The notes: a model not told the origin generated them from the sequence alone. A stretch of 64,000 bases of DNA from Bradyrhizobium sp. CCGB01 (GCF_024199795.1 NZ_JANADK010000001.1:4712001-4776000), one strand, 5' to 3'. Positions 23,431 to 32,525 are shown, counted from the stretch's first letter. Numbers and translations are program-made.

Positions 23431-24537
23431 CTAACGCAGCGGCATCGGCGGACGCACGACAGGTCCGTCGTCATCGGCAATGGCTTGCGTCGTGGCGACC
23501 GGCGCTGTTGGCGCGACCGCGGCAGCTTGCGAAGGCGGCGGCGGAGGTGCGAGCGGCGCCGGCGAATACGACGGCATGTAGGTTTGCGACACGACCGGCT
23601 TCGGCTTGCGAACCGGGGGCATCGGAGCGCGCGCGGAGGACACGCGCGCGCGCGGATCGACTGGCCTCGCCTCAGCCACCGGCTTTGGCGCAGGCGGTTT
23701 TGCCATCTCGCGCGCCATCTGCTCCTGACCGGCCTTCAACTCGGCGATGTTGGCCTTGAGCGCGTCGATCTGCTGCGCCATGGCTGCAAGATCGCGCGTC
23801 ATCGATTGGACCGACTGCACTGTATCGGGCTGCGCTGCATCAGGCTGTGTTGCGACAGGCTGTGTTACGACAGGCGCGGCTGCTGCAACCTGAACCGCAG
23901 GCGCCGCAGGCGGCGTCGCGGTTTGATCGGTCGCTTGAGCGGTAGCGGGCTGCTCCGCGGGCGGCGCGGCCTGCGCGGCGGTCACCGGCGCCGTCTGCGA
24001 TGTCGGATGCAGCAGCGACGCCAATGCCGGCGTCCATGATGTCAAAGCCGGTGTCCATTCGGCGAGCATCTGCCTGGCCGTGTCGCCATGTTTCTCCCAG
24101 GCGACGGCGGCGCCCACGCTTCCGCCCGCAAGCAACATCGTCACGAACGCGCGGCGCAGCCATTTTCCGGCGGAGGATCGCTTCGGCCGGTTGCGACCGT
24201 CGTCGGCCGCGACGCGCACGGCAGAATCGACCGAGGGCACCGCCGAGGGCGCTGCCGCCTGCGGTTCCAGGCCCCTTGGCTCCTCCAGGACCGGCGGCTT
24301 CAGGACAGGACTGAACTTCGGCTCCGGATTGATCGAGGGGGGCGGCGCGAACTTCAAATCCAGCTTGGGCTCCGGACGGGCCGTGAGTTCAGGCGCCAGG
24401 GCGGGGGCGACGCTGATGGGGCGCGACGCCAGCACCATGTCGGGCGAGATCTGAATGGCGTCGTGCGGATCGTTGTCCTTGACCGTGTCCTTCACGATCT
24501 CATCGACGATTTGCCGAGAGTTCAGCGTCGCGAGCAT
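23431..24537 (-). CDS. Proline/alanine-rich membrane-anchored protein of unknown function
   Basis: A 368-residue protein with a Pro-rich cytoplasmic N-terminal part (about 1-140), one membrane segment (RRAFVTMLLAGGSVGAAVAW, about 148-167), then an Ala/Pro/Gln-rich linker, a short coiled coil (LAAMAQQIDALKANIAELKAGQEQMAREM) and a Pro-rich tail ending VVRPPMPLR. The same order of parts is found in the protein at 47040-48149. It may span the periplasm to the cell wall. No enzyme motif is present. Confidence 0.68.
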   Translation of the reverse strand: MLATLNSRQIVDEIVKDTVKDNDPHDAIQISPDMVLASRPISVAPALAPELTARPEPKLDLKFAPPPSINPEPKFSPVLKPPVLEEPRGLEPQAAAPSAVPSVDSAVRVAADDGRNRPKRSSAGKWLRRAFVTMLLAGGSVGAAVAWEKHGDTARQMLAEWTPALTSWTPALASLLHPTSQTAPVTAAQAAPPAEQPATAQATDQTATPPAAPAVQVAAAAPVVTQPVATQPDAAQPDTVQSVQSMTRDLAAMAQQIDALKANIAELKAGQEQMAREMAKPPAPKPVAEARPVDPRARVSSARAPMPPVRKPKPVVSQTYMPSYSPAPLAPPPPPSQAAAVAPTAPVATTQAIADDDGPVVRPPMPLR

Positions 24538-24838
24538 CGCAGCTCCTTTGAAACCAGGTGTTTAAAATCTTGGTCGTCCGCATTGGCGCGAGCCGATCTG
24601 TTGAGGCGACTCATCCCAAATCCGATGAGCCAATCACTGTGACCCACGAGTCCAGCCGGGTTTGACCAAAGCAAGGCGAGGGGATGGAGACTGTGCGACC
24701 GTCCCTCCGCCCTTTGTGGTGATGGAACCCGGCCCGTTAAACACGCGCACGTGTTCCGGCTTGCCTTGTTTTCAGCACGATTTGGGCAGCATCTGGTGAA
24801 GCTGGGGGCGCTGTTATGCGCTATCGGGGGGACCGGCG

Positions 24839-25492
24839 GTGCCAAAATCTCTAATCGCATTATTTGTCGTAGCCATGCTTCCGCTCGCCGGCTGCATGCA
24901 GACAACGCTTTCGCCATCGACGGATGCGAGCATGACGCCGCGCGACCGTCAGTTGCTTGCCCATACGCCTTACGCGAAGGCGAACGTGCCGGAGCAATAT
25001 CTCCGTCATATCGTCGATTATCCGCGCAAGGAGCAGCCGGGCACGATCCTGGTCGATACCGATGCGCGCTACCTCTATTTCGTGTTGCCCGATGGCAAGG
25101 CGATCCGCTACGGCGTCGCGGTCGGCGAGGAAGCCATGGCCTTCTCCGGCGTCGCGCGCGTCGGCCGTCTGGCGGAATGGCCCGACTGGGTTCCGACAGC
25201 GGAGATCCAGGCGCGGCTCGGACCCTATCCGGCGCGCGTCGCCGGTGGCCCCGCCAATCCGCTGGGGGCGCGAGGCATCTACCTCTATGTCGGCAACAAG
25301 GACACGCTCTACCGCATCCACGGCACCAACCAGCCCGAATATATCGGGCAGGCGATCTCGTCCGGCTGCATCCGGATGCGCAACGAGGACGTGATCGATC
25401 TGTTCGATCGGGTGAAGCTGAATTCGATGGTCGTGGTGTTGCCGCCCGGGCAGAACGCGCGGGTCGACGCGGGGTCCAGCTGGCGCGGGTAG
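24839..25492 (+). CDS. L,D-transpeptidase (YkuD family), lipoprotein
   Basis: A peptidoglycan cross-linking or lipoprotein-attaching enzyme. The 217-residue product has a lipoprotein signal with lipobox LAGC (Cys19) and a YkuD domain with the catalytic pattern RIHGTNQPEYIGQ, then SSGCIRM, where Cys is the nucleophile. The GTG start at 24839 is taken because it gives a complete signal peptide and has a GGGGGG upstream. It is probably monocistronic. The 300-base region upstream (24538-24838) shows nothing else recognisable. Confidence 0.94.
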   Translation: MPKSLIALFVVAMLPLAGCMQTTLSPSTDASMTPRDRQLLAHTPYAKANVPEQYLRHIVDYPRKEQPGTILVDTDARYLYFVLPDGKAIRYGVAVGEEAMAFSGVARVGRLAEWPDWVPTAEIQARLGPYPARVAGGPANPLGARGIYLYVGNKDTLYRIHGTNQPEYIGQAISSGCIRMRNEDVIDLFDRVKLNSMVVVLPPGQNARVDAGSSWRG

Positions 25493-25604
25493 AAACCTGA
25501 GCGAGCCGCGCACCCGATGCGCGGCTTGCCGACAATTTTATCCATTGTCTTGCGCGGGCCGTAACGGTTCGCCTCTAGCGTGCAGCGAGCAAGGGGTTGC
25601 TCGC

Positions 25605-26591
25605 ATGTATCTGGTCAAGAATTCTCCGCGCGCGCTGTTCGCCGCGCTGATTCCGCTGGCCATCGTCGAAGCCGTGCTGATGGTCTTCGCGATCGCGGGC
25701 GGGCAGGTGACCGACCCCGTCGGCGTGCCCGCGCCGGACCAGATCGTGGTGCTCTATGCGGGCCGCATGGCGATCAATGCGGCCTTCCTGTTCGCCGGGC
25801 ACATCGCGCTGCGGCAGTGGACGATCTCGAGCCGCCTCGCTTACGGGCTGATGGGCGGCGTCATGGCAGCAGTGAGTTACGGCATTGCAATCCGCAACCA
25901 CATCCAGCTGGCCGCGCCCGGCGACGGCACCGTAGTGACGATCGGTCTCTTGCCGACCATCGCAGGGATGATCGGCGGTTTCCTCTATGGCCAGTTTGCG
26001 GGCCTCAGTCCGGTTGCCCGGGCGACCGGCGTGGCCTCCTCCGCCGACACACCGGCCGCGCCGCCGCCGATCGTGTTCGACGGACCGGTCCGGGTCCGCA
26101 CATCGGTCGCCGGTGTCGCAATCGCGGCCCTGATACCGACAGTGCTCGCAACGCTTCTGCCTTACACGCAGGTGCCGTTCCTGATGAATGGTTTCGCGGA
26201 CAAGAGTACCGCTCAGATCTTCGCAGCCGTGATCCCGGCGCAAACCTTCATGGTCATGATGGTGATCTCGGTCATTCCTTCGAGCATCTTCATGCTCTGC
26301 GTGCACCATGTCGCGCGCGCGATGAGCCGCCGCAGCGCGTGGGAATACGCAGCGATCGGAGGTGTAGCGGCGTTCGCCTGCATGCTGCTGCTGGTGCTGG
26401 TCGTGCCGCTCCTCGCCGCTCTGCTGGTGCCGGCGGCATTTTGCGGAGCGATCATGGGTGCGCTCTATCGCCGCTTCGCCGGCCTCGAGCCGGTGCCGTT
26501 GCCGGAAGCCGTGATCGCAATCGATCCGAACGCGCTTGTCGGCGCCGATCATCCGTCACGACGCCAGCACGGCGTCATTCTGGGCAACTGA
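25605..26591 (+). CDS. Multi-pass membrane protein of unknown function
   Basis: A 328-residue protein with about eight hydrophobic segments arranged as two similar halves (each beginning PRALFAALIPLAIVEAVLM or VAGVAIAALIPTVLATLLP), separated by a polar Pro-rich linker near residues 145-170. The repeat suggests an internally duplicated integral membrane protein. The ATG at 25605 follows AAGGGG. The small membrane protein at 26632 lies 40 bases downstream and is likely in the same transcript. Confidence 0.72.
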   Translation: MYLVKNSPRALFAALIPLAIVEAVLMVFAIAGGQVTDPVGVPAPDQIVVLYAGRMAINAAFLFAGHIALRQWTISSRLAYGLMGGVMAAVSYGIAIRNHIQLAAPGDGTVVTIGLLPTIAGMIGGFLYGQFAGLSPVARATGVASSADTPAAPPPIVFDGPVRVRTSVAGVAIAALIPTVLATLLPYTQVPFLMNGFADKSTAQIFAAVIPAQTFMVMMVISVIPSSIFMLCVHHVARAMSRRSAWEYAAIGGVAAFACMLLLVLVVPLLAALLVPAAFCGAIMGALYRRFAGLEPVPLPEAVIAIDPNALVGADHPSRRQHGVILGN

Positions 26592-26631
26592 TCGCCAGAG
26601 ACAGAAGCTGGAACGGAACGAGGGACGAAGC

Positions 26632-26793
26632 ATGAAAGGATTTGCGGCTTTTGGCGCTGCGGTCGTGATCACGGCCGTGGCGGCGGTCTGGTTCTTGACC
26701 GGGCCGGTGGTGGTGAACGAAGAAGTCAAACCGCTTCAGCCGAGCGCGAAGATGCCGGTATGGAAGCCGGTCCCGACAGACCTTGCGCGCTAG
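26632..26793 (+). CDS. Small single-span membrane protein
   Basis: A 53-residue protein with one N-terminal membrane segment (FAAFGAAVVITAVAAVWFL) and a short polar, Pro-rich tail (KPLQPSAKMPVWKPVPTDLAR). It may be a short membrane peptide that works with the preceding membrane protein, but there is no functional clue. Confidence 0.6.
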   Translation: MKGFAAFGAAVVITAVAAVWFLTGPVVVNEEVKPLQPSAKMPVWKPVPTDLAR

Positions 26794-26817
26794 AGACCGA
26801 CGCGCGCCGTTCTCGCC

Positions 26818-27252
26818 CTAATTCTCAGGCCGCGCGATGCGCCATTGCAATGTCGTGGCATTGCCGTTGGCATCGCCTGGCGCCTTGTCGGCCGGCGAAG
26901 TGTAGAGCGGACGATAGCGGTAAGCCCACATCTTGCTGCCGTCGTCGCGGCTGATCACGGTGAAGTCGCCAATGGCCTTGGCTTCGGCCGTCGCGGCCAG
27001 CGGGACCCAGCTCTCGGCGCACTTGCCGTTGCAGGTCGACGTCTTTCCGGTGGTGTCGCGCTCGTAATAATAGAGCGTCATGCCCTTGAGATCGACCAGC
27101 TTGGGACCCTGCTTGGTCAGGACCACTTTCGCCGGCGCGGTCGTCGTCTCAGGCTTCGGCGGAGGAGGGTCTCCGCCGCCGCCATGGCCGTTCGCGAGTG
27201 CAGGAACGATCGAGAGCGCGAGGACCGCGGCCGCAATGTGGAACCTGAGCAT
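26818..27252 (-). CDS. Exported COG4315 / lipoprotein_15-like repeat protein
   Basis: A 144-residue periplasmic protein. It has a signal peptide (IAAAVLALSIVPALA-NG), a Gly/Pro-rich spacer and the repeat domain with GMTLYYYERDTTGKTSTCNGKC...WVPL, then MWAYRYRPLYTSPADKAPGD, typical of the COG4315 (PF03640) family. The family function is not known. A CtrA-type TTAA-N7-TTAA lies 23 bases before the ATG. Confidence 0.85.
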   Translation of the reverse strand: MLRFHIAAAVLALSIVPALANGHGGGGDPPPPKPETTTAPAKVVLTKQGPKLVDLKGMTLYYYERDTTGKTSTCNGKCAESWVPLAATAEAKAIGDFTVISRDDGSKMWAYRYRPLYTSPADKAPGDANGNATTLQWRIARPEN

Positions 27253-27274
27253 CCGATACCCCCGAACGGCAAAG

Positions 27275-27289
27275 TTAATCGCGCATTAA
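27275..27289. promoter_or_regulatory. Candidate CtrA site upstream of the COG4315 gene
   Basis: TTAATCGCGCATTAA is an exact TTAA-N7-TTAA, 23 bases before the ATG at 27252 on the minus strand. Confidence 0.45.
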
Positions 27290-27374
27290 AGCGCCGAATA
27301 TGACCGACCGTAGCAGCCGAAGGTTAGTTCCAGGTTTCGCGGCACTGCGACAATGACAGGTAGAAACACGGGGT

Positions 27375-27839
27375 TTATGCCTGCACCTCGCGCAGCGGGG
27401 CACGGCTGAGCTCGTTGCCGGCGGCGATGGCCTTGCGCAGCAGCCGCATCAGCTCCTCGCCTTCCTTCGCGCTGAGGCCGCGCAGCATGAGGCGCTGGGC
27501 TGATTCCACCGCCGGCGTGATCTTGCGCAACGTGCGCCGCCCTTCGTCGGTGATCTCGAGCTCGCGGGCACGGCGATCGCGGCTGGAGGCACGGCGCTCC
27601 GCGAGCCCCTTCTGAACGAGGCGATCGATCACGCCGGTGATGGTGGTGCGGTCGTAGGCGATCAATCCTGCGAGCGTCACCTGGTCGAGCCCCGGATTGG
27701 CCTTGATGGTCGCAAGCGCGGCGTATTGTACCGGCGTGAGGTCGAAGCCGGCGTCTCCGACCTCGGCCAGGAAGACCGCGACCGCAATCTGCTGGAACCG
27801 GCGCGCCAGATGCCCGGGCATGTCGTTGTTGTCTTTCAC
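27375..27839 (-). CDS. mobR: MarR-family regulator, probable repressor of mobA
   Basis: A 154-residue winged-helix repressor. It has MarR features: the recognition region LAGLIAYDRTTITGVIDRLVQKGLAERRASSRDRRARE and a helical C-terminus. GTG at 27839 is preferred because GGAG lies 6 bases upstream (the alternatives are TTG at 27881, which falls in the operator, and ATG at 27821). The gene is divergent from the 3-hydroxybenzoate hydroxylase gene, as in Comamonas, where the MarR-type MobR represses mobA and is released by 3-hydroxybenzoate. The symbol is given by this context, not by experiment. Confidence 0.82.
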   Translation of the reverse strand: MKDNNDMPGHLARRFQQIAVAVFLAEVGDAGFDLTPVQYAALATIKANPGLDQVTLAGLIAYDRTTITGVIDRLVQKGLAERRASSRDRRARELEITDEGRRTLRKITPAVESAQRLMLRGLSAKEGEELMRLLRKAIAAGNELSRAPLREVQA

Positions 27840-27880
27840 CGAATTCTCCGTGTGGGACAGGGTGGGCCGGAACGTTGACA

Positions 27881-27903
27881 AGTATACTGATAGTCAGCAT
27901 ACT
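27881..27903. promoter_or_regulatory. Operator-like inverted repeat in the mobR-mobA promoter
   Basis: AGTATACTGA and TCAGCATACT flank a three-base spacer; nine of ten positions are complementary. It lies 42 bases from both the mobR GTG and the mobA ATG. A MarR-type dimer site is likely, so one bound dimer could repress both divergent genes. Confidence 0.7.
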
Positions 27904-27944
27904 GAGCAATATCCAAACAGAACGTTTCGCAGGGAGAGGTGCTC

Positions 27945-29867
27945 ATGCAATTCCATCTCAATGGATTTCAGCCGGGCGATCCTGAAATCGCCGATCCCGC
28001 CGAACGCATCCAGAATTCGGGTGCAGTGGGGGCCGCGCCTGAAGAGGTCGACGTCCTCATTGTCGGCTGTGGGCCTGCAGGCCTGACGCTCGCGGCCCAG
28101 CTCGCGCAATTCCCCGACATCAAGACCTGCATCGTCGAGCAGAAGCCGGGCCGCCTGCTGGTCGGGCAGGCCGACGGCATCGCCTGCCGCACCATGGAGA
28201 TGTTCCACGCCTATGGTTTCAGCGCGCGCGTGCTGAAGGAAGCCTATTGGGTCAACGAGACGACGTTCTGGAAACCGGACGAGCGGGCGCCGGAAAAGAT
28301 CGTGCGCAGCGGCCGGGTGCAGGACGTCGAGGACGGGCTGTCGGAATTCCCGCACGTCATCCTCAACCAGGCGCGCATCCATGACGGCTTTCTCGACATC
28401 ATGCGCAAATCACAGGCGAAGCTCGAACCCCATTACAGCCGGCGCCTGCTCGACCTCGAGGTCGATCCGGCCGCGGGTCCCACTGAGGCTGCCGTGACGG
28501 TGCGCCTCGAACGGGTCGATGCCGGAAGCGAGGGCAAGATCGAGACGATCAAGGCGCGTTACGTCGTCGGCTGCGACGGCGCGCGCAGCACGGTGCGCAA
28601 ATCGATCGGCCGCGAGCTGCATGGCGATTCCGCCAACCACGCCTGGGGCGTGATGGACGTGCTGGCGGTGACCGATTTCCCGGACATCCGCTTCAAGGCC
28701 CTGATCCAATCGGCGAAGGACGGCAGCCTGCTGATCATTCCACGCGAGGGCGGCTACATGGTCCGTCTCTATGTCGAGCTCGCAAAACTCGACGTCGGCG
28801 AACGCGTCGCCAATCGCAACATCACCGCCGAGGATGTGATCGCGAAAGCGCAGCGGATCCTGAAGCCGCATACGCTCGACGTGAAGGAGATCGCCTGGTG
28901 GTCGGTCTACGAGATCGGCCAGCGCCTGACCGACAAGTTCGACGACGTACCGGAGACCGAGATCGCCTCGCGCCTGCCGCGCATCTTCATCGCCGGCGAT
29001 GCCTGCCATACCCACAGCCCGAAGGCGGGGCAGGGCATGAACGTCTCGATGCAGGACGCTTTCAATCTCGGCTGGAAGCTCGCCGCCGTCCTCCGGAAGC
29101 AGTGTGCGCCGAGCCTTTTGCATTCCTATTCGGCCGAACGCCAAGCGGTGGCGAAGGAGCTGATCGATTTCGACCGCGAGTGGGCGGGAATATTGGCCTC
29201 CGCCGCCAAGGCCGGCGGCGCCGACGCCGCCAGGACGCAGGACTATTTCGTCAGGCACGGGCGCTACACCGCAGGCACGGCGACGCACTACCGTTCATCG
29301 CTCCTCACCGGCGCAAACTCCCATCAGCATCTCGCCGAAGGCCTTGTCATCGGCACGCGCTTTCATTCCGCGCCGGTCATTCGGCTCGGGGATGCCAAGC
29401 CGGTTCATCTCGGCCATGCGGCGCAGGCCGACGGGCGCTTCCGCATCTACGCGTTTTCGCCTGCTGAAGATCCTGCGGCCGCGGGCTCGGCCATTCGTGC
29501 GCTGTGCAATTTTCTCAGCGAGGCTCGGGAATCGCCGATCAGGCGCTATACGCCCGCGGGCGCCGACATCGACAGCGCGATCGATTTGCGCGCGGTCTTC
29601 CAGCAGGATCATCGCGAGCTTGCCGTCGAGGCGATGCCGCCGCTGCTGCTTCCGCGCAAGGGGCGATACGGCCTGATCGACTACGAGAAGATGTTCTGTC
29701 CGGACCTCAACAGTGGCCAGGACGTCTTCGCCATGCGCGGCATCGACCGCAAGGCCGGCTGCATGGTGGTGGCGCGGCCGGACCAGTACGTCGCGACCGT
29801 GCTGCCGATCGACGATTTTGCCGGGCTTGCGTCGTACTTCGACGCGTTCATGTTGCCGGTGAACTGA
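27945..29867 (+). CDS. mobA: 3-hydroxybenzoate 4-monooxygenase (FAD-dependent)
   Basis: Hydroxylates 3-hydroxybenzoate to protocatechuate with NADPH and oxygen, feeding aromatic ring cleavage. The 640-residue protein has the length and start (MQFHLNGFQPGDP) expected for MobA, the FAD GCGPAG motif at about 41-46, GQADGIACRTMEMF, the second FAD motif GDACHTHSPKAGQGMN and a C-terminal thioredoxin-like domain ending VATVLPIDDFAGLASYF. The start at 27945 has GGGAGAG upstream. It is controlled by the divergent mobR. No ring-cleavage genes are adjacent. Confidence 0.93.
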   Translation: MQFHLNGFQPGDPEIADPAERIQNSGAVGAAPEEVDVLIVGCGPAGLTLAAQLAQFPDIKTCIVEQKPGRLLVGQADGIACRTMEMFHAYGFSARVLKEAYWVNETTFWKPDERAPEKIVRSGRVQDVEDGLSEFPHVILNQARIHDGFLDIMRKSQAKLEPHYSRRLLDLEVDPAAGPTEAAVTVRLERVDAGSEGKIETIKARYVVGCDGARSTVRKSIGRELHGDSANHAWGVMDVLAVTDFPDIRFKALIQSAKDGSLLIIPREGGYMVRLYVELAKLDVGERVANRNITAEDVIAKAQRILKPHTLDVKEIAWWSVYEIGQRLTDKFDDVPETEIASRLPRIFIAGDACHTHSPKAGQGMNVSMQDAFNLGWKLAAVLRKQCAPSLLHSYSAERQAVAKELIDFDREWAGILASAAKAGGADAARTQDYFVRHGRYTAGTATHYRSSLLTGANSHQHLAEGLVIGTRFHSAPVIRLGDAKPVHLGHAAQADGRFRIYAFSPAEDPAAAGSAIRALCNFLSEARESPIRRYTPAGADIDSAIDLRAVFQQDHRELAVEAMPPLLLPRKGRYGLIDYEKMFCPDLNSGQDVFAMRGIDRKAGCMVVARPDQYVATVLPIDDFAGLASYFDAFMLPVN

Positions 29868-30024
29868 CGGCGCCCGGCAGCGCGGTTGCGCGCTGCATCG
29901 ATGAACGGCGCATGAATATTGAACCGCGTGCGGCATGCATCTCGATCTTTCGATGGATGCGACCGCTGCGCGCGGAACGCTCGTTCGGCTAGCGCGTTCC
30001 GACTCGAACGAGGAGGAATTCGCC

Positions 30025-31020
30025 ATGAGGCTCAAGAGCGCTTTAGTTGCAGCATTGTTGCTGGCCCCGACGGCCGCGCTGGCCGCGCCGGGCATCGTCA
30101 CCGTCTCGACCGGCCTGCGCGCCGGGCCGGGCACGGGCTTTCCGCTGGTCGATCGCGTCCCTGAGGGCGCCCGCGTCAACATCCATGGCTGCCTGCGCGG
30201 CAACGCCTGGTGCGACGTGAGCTTCTCCGACGATCGCGGCTGGGTGTCGTCGCAATATCTCGAATATCTCTACCGCAATCACTACGTCTATCTGCCGGAC
30301 TATGTCGACGAGATCGACGTGCCCGTCGTCCCCTTCGTGCTGACCTCCTACTGGTCGAGCTACTATGAGCGACGTCCCTTTTATCGCCGTCACGCCTACT
30401 GGAATAATTACTGGACCTCGCATCAGCGCCTCGCGACGCGGATGACGATCGATCCGCGCGCGGCCCGCATCGGTCGGGCGGCAACGCGCGACTCGGCCAT
30501 CGCATTGGGACGCGAGGGCGTGCATGCCAAGGGAGCGGCCGCGATCTCCGGTCGTGATGCAGCGACCACGCGTCGCGACGCGGCTATCGCCGGGCGCGAC
30601 GCGGCGACCGCGAGGCGCGACGCTGCGGTGACGGCCGACGGCACCCGCGCCGGACGAAACGAGCGCATCGCGCACGAGCGGGCCAACATGCAGAGCCGCA
30701 ATCCGCGCGATGCACAGGCCCGCATGATGCATGAGCAGACGCAGAGCCGCGCCGCGGTGCGTGCGCAGCCGATGGCGCGTGCGCATGAGGCGCCGCGCGT
30801 CTCGGCCGCACCTGCAGCGCGTCCGGCGGCACCGCACGTGGCGCAGCCGAACGTGAGCCACGGTTCGCCGATGAATGCTCGCGCGCAGATGCCGGCGCCG
30901 CGCGCGGCTGCACCTGCGATGCCGCACGGCGGCAGTGGTGGCGCTCCGCATATGAACGCCGCTCCGCGCGGCGGCGGTGCGCCGGCCGGCGGCCCCGGCG
31001 GCGGCCATCAGAAGCACTGA
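30025..31020 (+). CDS. SH3-domain exported protein with repeat-rich tail
   Basis: A 331-residue exported protein. The signal peptide ends TAALAAP. Residues about 22-80 form a bacterial SH3 domain (STGLRAGPGTGFPLVDRVPEGARVNIHGCLRGNAWCDVSF, ending WVSSQYL). The rest is low complexity: imperfect repeats of the GRDAATTRRDA kind around 175-205, then a Ala/Pro/His/Met-rich tail ending in Gly-rich sequence. A peptidoglycan-contact role is plausible. AGGAGG lies upstream and a strong terminator follows. Confidence 0.83.
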   Translation: MRLKSALVAALLLAPTAALAAPGIVTVSTGLRAGPGTGFPLVDRVPEGARVNIHGCLRGNAWCDVSFSDDRGWVSSQYLEYLYRNHYVYLPDYVDEIDVPVVPFVLTSYWSSYYERRPFYRRHAYWNNYWTSHQRLATRMTIDPRAARIGRAATRDSAIALGREGVHAKGAAAISGRDAATTRRDAAIAGRDAATARRDAAVTADGTRAGRNERIAHERANMQSRNPRDAQARMMHEQTQSRAAVRAQPMARAHEAPRVSAAPAARPAAPHVAQPNVSHGSPMNARAQMPAPRAAAPAMPHGGSGGAPHMNAAPRGGGAPAGGPGGGHQKH

Positions 31021-31031
31021 CATCGCCTGGG

Positions 31032-31063
31032 AAAGCCCGGCCTTCGCGCCGGGCTTTCAGTTT
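31032..31063 (+). terminator. Terminator of the SH3-domain gene
   Basis: AAAGCCCGGC pairs with GCCGGGCTTT, loop CTTCGC, followed by CAGTTT. It is 12 bases after the stop. Confidence 0.85.
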
Positions 31064-31190
31064 GGGGCGTCCTCGGTTCCCGGCCCGTCCAATTTAAGAA
31101 AGTTCTTCGCGGGCAGATTTCATCGATCGTAATATGTCTACTCAAAGCTGTAAGCATCCACTCGGGGCAGCGGGGCACGGGAGGATGACG

Positions 31191-31469
31191 ATGAGACAGA
31201 ACCCGGCGGAGACGCGCCGCCAAAATGTCGCGAAGCGGTCGATGACCAAAGAGGCCAAACAGCTGACCGGCCTGATTGCCGGGCTACGCAAATCCCTCGA
31301 CGGGATTCACAAGGAGCGGACGAGCACAAAGCTCACCGGCGCCGAGATGGGCATGCTCGACGAGCGCCGCAACAATTTGCTGCTCACCATCGCAGCTTTG
31401 GACGACCGTCTGTCGGCGGTACAGGGGCTGATCGATCTCGGTCGCCCGCACGTGATCCGCGTGCACTAG
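31191..31469 (+). CDS. Conserved hypothetical protein
   Basis: A 92-residue, basic, helical protein (TKEAKQLTGLIAGLRKSLDG, EMGMLDERRNNLLLTIAALDDRLSAVQGLIDLG) without signal or membrane segment. ATG at 31191 has GGAGG seven bases upstream; an ATG two codons earlier is possible. No function is recognised. Confidence 0.6.
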   Translation: MRQNPAETRRQNVAKRSMTKEAKQLTGLIAGLRKSLDGIHKERTSTKLTGAEMGMLDERRNNLLLTIAALDDRLSAVQGLIDLGRPHVIRVH

Positions 31470-31478
31470 GCGCGGGCG

Positions 31479-31742
31479 CTAGCGGCTCCGTCGCGGCGGC
31501 GATGGACCCAGGCCCGGCTGGCGGTTCTGCATGGCATAGGGGTTGGCGTAGCACTGGGCGGATTGCCCGGATGCGCTCGCTGCGCACTGAGCAATCGATG
31601 TAAAGCTGCAATCGATGCTGCTGCCGTCGATGGTGTAGATCTCGATGCAGACAGGATAGCGCGGATCGTAGGTTTGCGCTTCCACGGGCGTGCCAACCAG
31701 CGCCGCGCCAGGCAAGCCCGCGACAAGCAGAATCGCATTCAT
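31479..31742 (-). CDS. DUF3551-family small exported protein
   Basis: An 87-residue exported protein of the DUF3551 family, which is widespread and of unknown role in Bradyrhizobium. The signal peptide (AILLVAGLPGAALVGTPVEAQ) is followed by the family core RYPVCIEIYTIDGSSIDCSFTSIAQC...QCYANPYA, with four conserved cysteines likely forming disulfides, and a Pro/Arg-rich C-terminus. Confidence 0.8.
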   Translation of the reverse strand: MNAILLVAGLPGAALVGTPVEAQTYDPRYPVCIEIYTIDGSSIDCSFTSIAQCAASASGQSAQCYANPYAMQNRQPGLGPSPPRRSR

Positions 31743-31893
31743 CAGGCGGTGCAGGATCAATCTCCGTCGTTCGGTTGGAACCAGGGCACAATGCTGCCTT
31801 GGACGGCACCAAATTGCCATGCTCCTGGCGAATTGCCGCCAAAGCCCGCTGCCACGACGGAAGCGGGTGCAGGGCAACGCAAGGGGATGCGCA

Positions 31894-32073
31894 TTGGCCT
31901 ACAAGATGGTCGCAGAACGCGACAATGAGAAGTGCAGTTTTGCCCGCGAGAGCCGGTTGCTCATCGTGGCGAAGGCAAGAGTATGGGCGAGCGAAGGGTG
32001 GCAGGTCGTCATCACCGACCCGGACGGCAAGGCCTACACTCCGCCCGAATTCGATCAGCTATTGGCGGCGTGA
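31894..32073 (+). CDS. Small conserved hypothetical protein
   Basis: A 59-residue protein (MAYKMVAERDNEKCSFARES, then EGWQVVITDPDGKAYTPPEFDQ) with a TTG start at 31894 preceded by AAGGGG; the next in-frame ATG is at 31906. It resembles a short rhizobial protein family by pattern. No function is known. Confidence 0.55.
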   Translation: MAYKMVAERDNEKCSFARESRLLIVAKARVWASEGWQVVITDPDGKAYTPPEFDQLLAA

Positions 32074-32162
32074 CCGCGCGACGGGGCCGATTCTTCTTTT
32101 GACGCGTTTTCTTTACGCGAACTGGGTGTCCACTTCGCTCGAAAACGTTCCAGGGGGCGACA

Positions 32163-32525
32163 TTGATTTCGCTATTTCGACCGGGGCGCGATGTGATTGC
32201 GCCCCTGGTGACTCTCGCAGCCGCCGCGCTGACGGTGACGGTCGCGTCCGCGCAAAATCTCGACGCCGGCAAACCGCCCGCGAAGCTTTTCGCGGACGGC
32301 TGTGCCACCTGCCATCGCAGCCCGCGCGGACTGGCGAAAGGGCGCTTCAGCCTGACGCTCGCCTGGTTCCTGAAGGATCACTACGCAACCAGTTCCGACT
32401 CCGCCAAGGCGCTCGCCGCGTACCTGCAGTCGGTCGATGAGCCGCCTCCACGCGCCTCAGCGAAAGCCGGTGGTAAACCGTCGCGATCCGCGCCGCGTCC
32501 GCCCAAGCCGATGGAAAGCCGGTAG
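32163..32525 (+). CDS. Exported c-type cytochrome-like protein
   Basis: A 120-residue protein with a signal peptide (PLVTLAAAALTVTVASAQ) and one haem-attachment site CATCH at residues 47-51. The domain ends with the AKALAAYLQS helix usual in small cytochromes. No clear methionine axial ligand is seen between the haem motif and that helix, so the sixth ligand is uncertain. The C-terminal tail is Pro/Arg/Lys-rich. The TTG start at 32163 follows AGGGGG. Confidence 0.78.
   Translation: MISLFRPGRDVIAPLVTLAAAALTVTVASAQNLDAGKPPAKLFADGCATCHRSPRGLAKGRFSLTLAWFLKDHYATSSDSAKALAAYLQSVDEPPPRASAKAGGKPSRSAPRPPKPMESR

Noticed and set aside
30550..30640. CRISPR-like repeats
   Set aside because: These are imperfect codon repeats (GRDAATxRRDA) inside the SH3-domain protein, with no spacers or cas genes.
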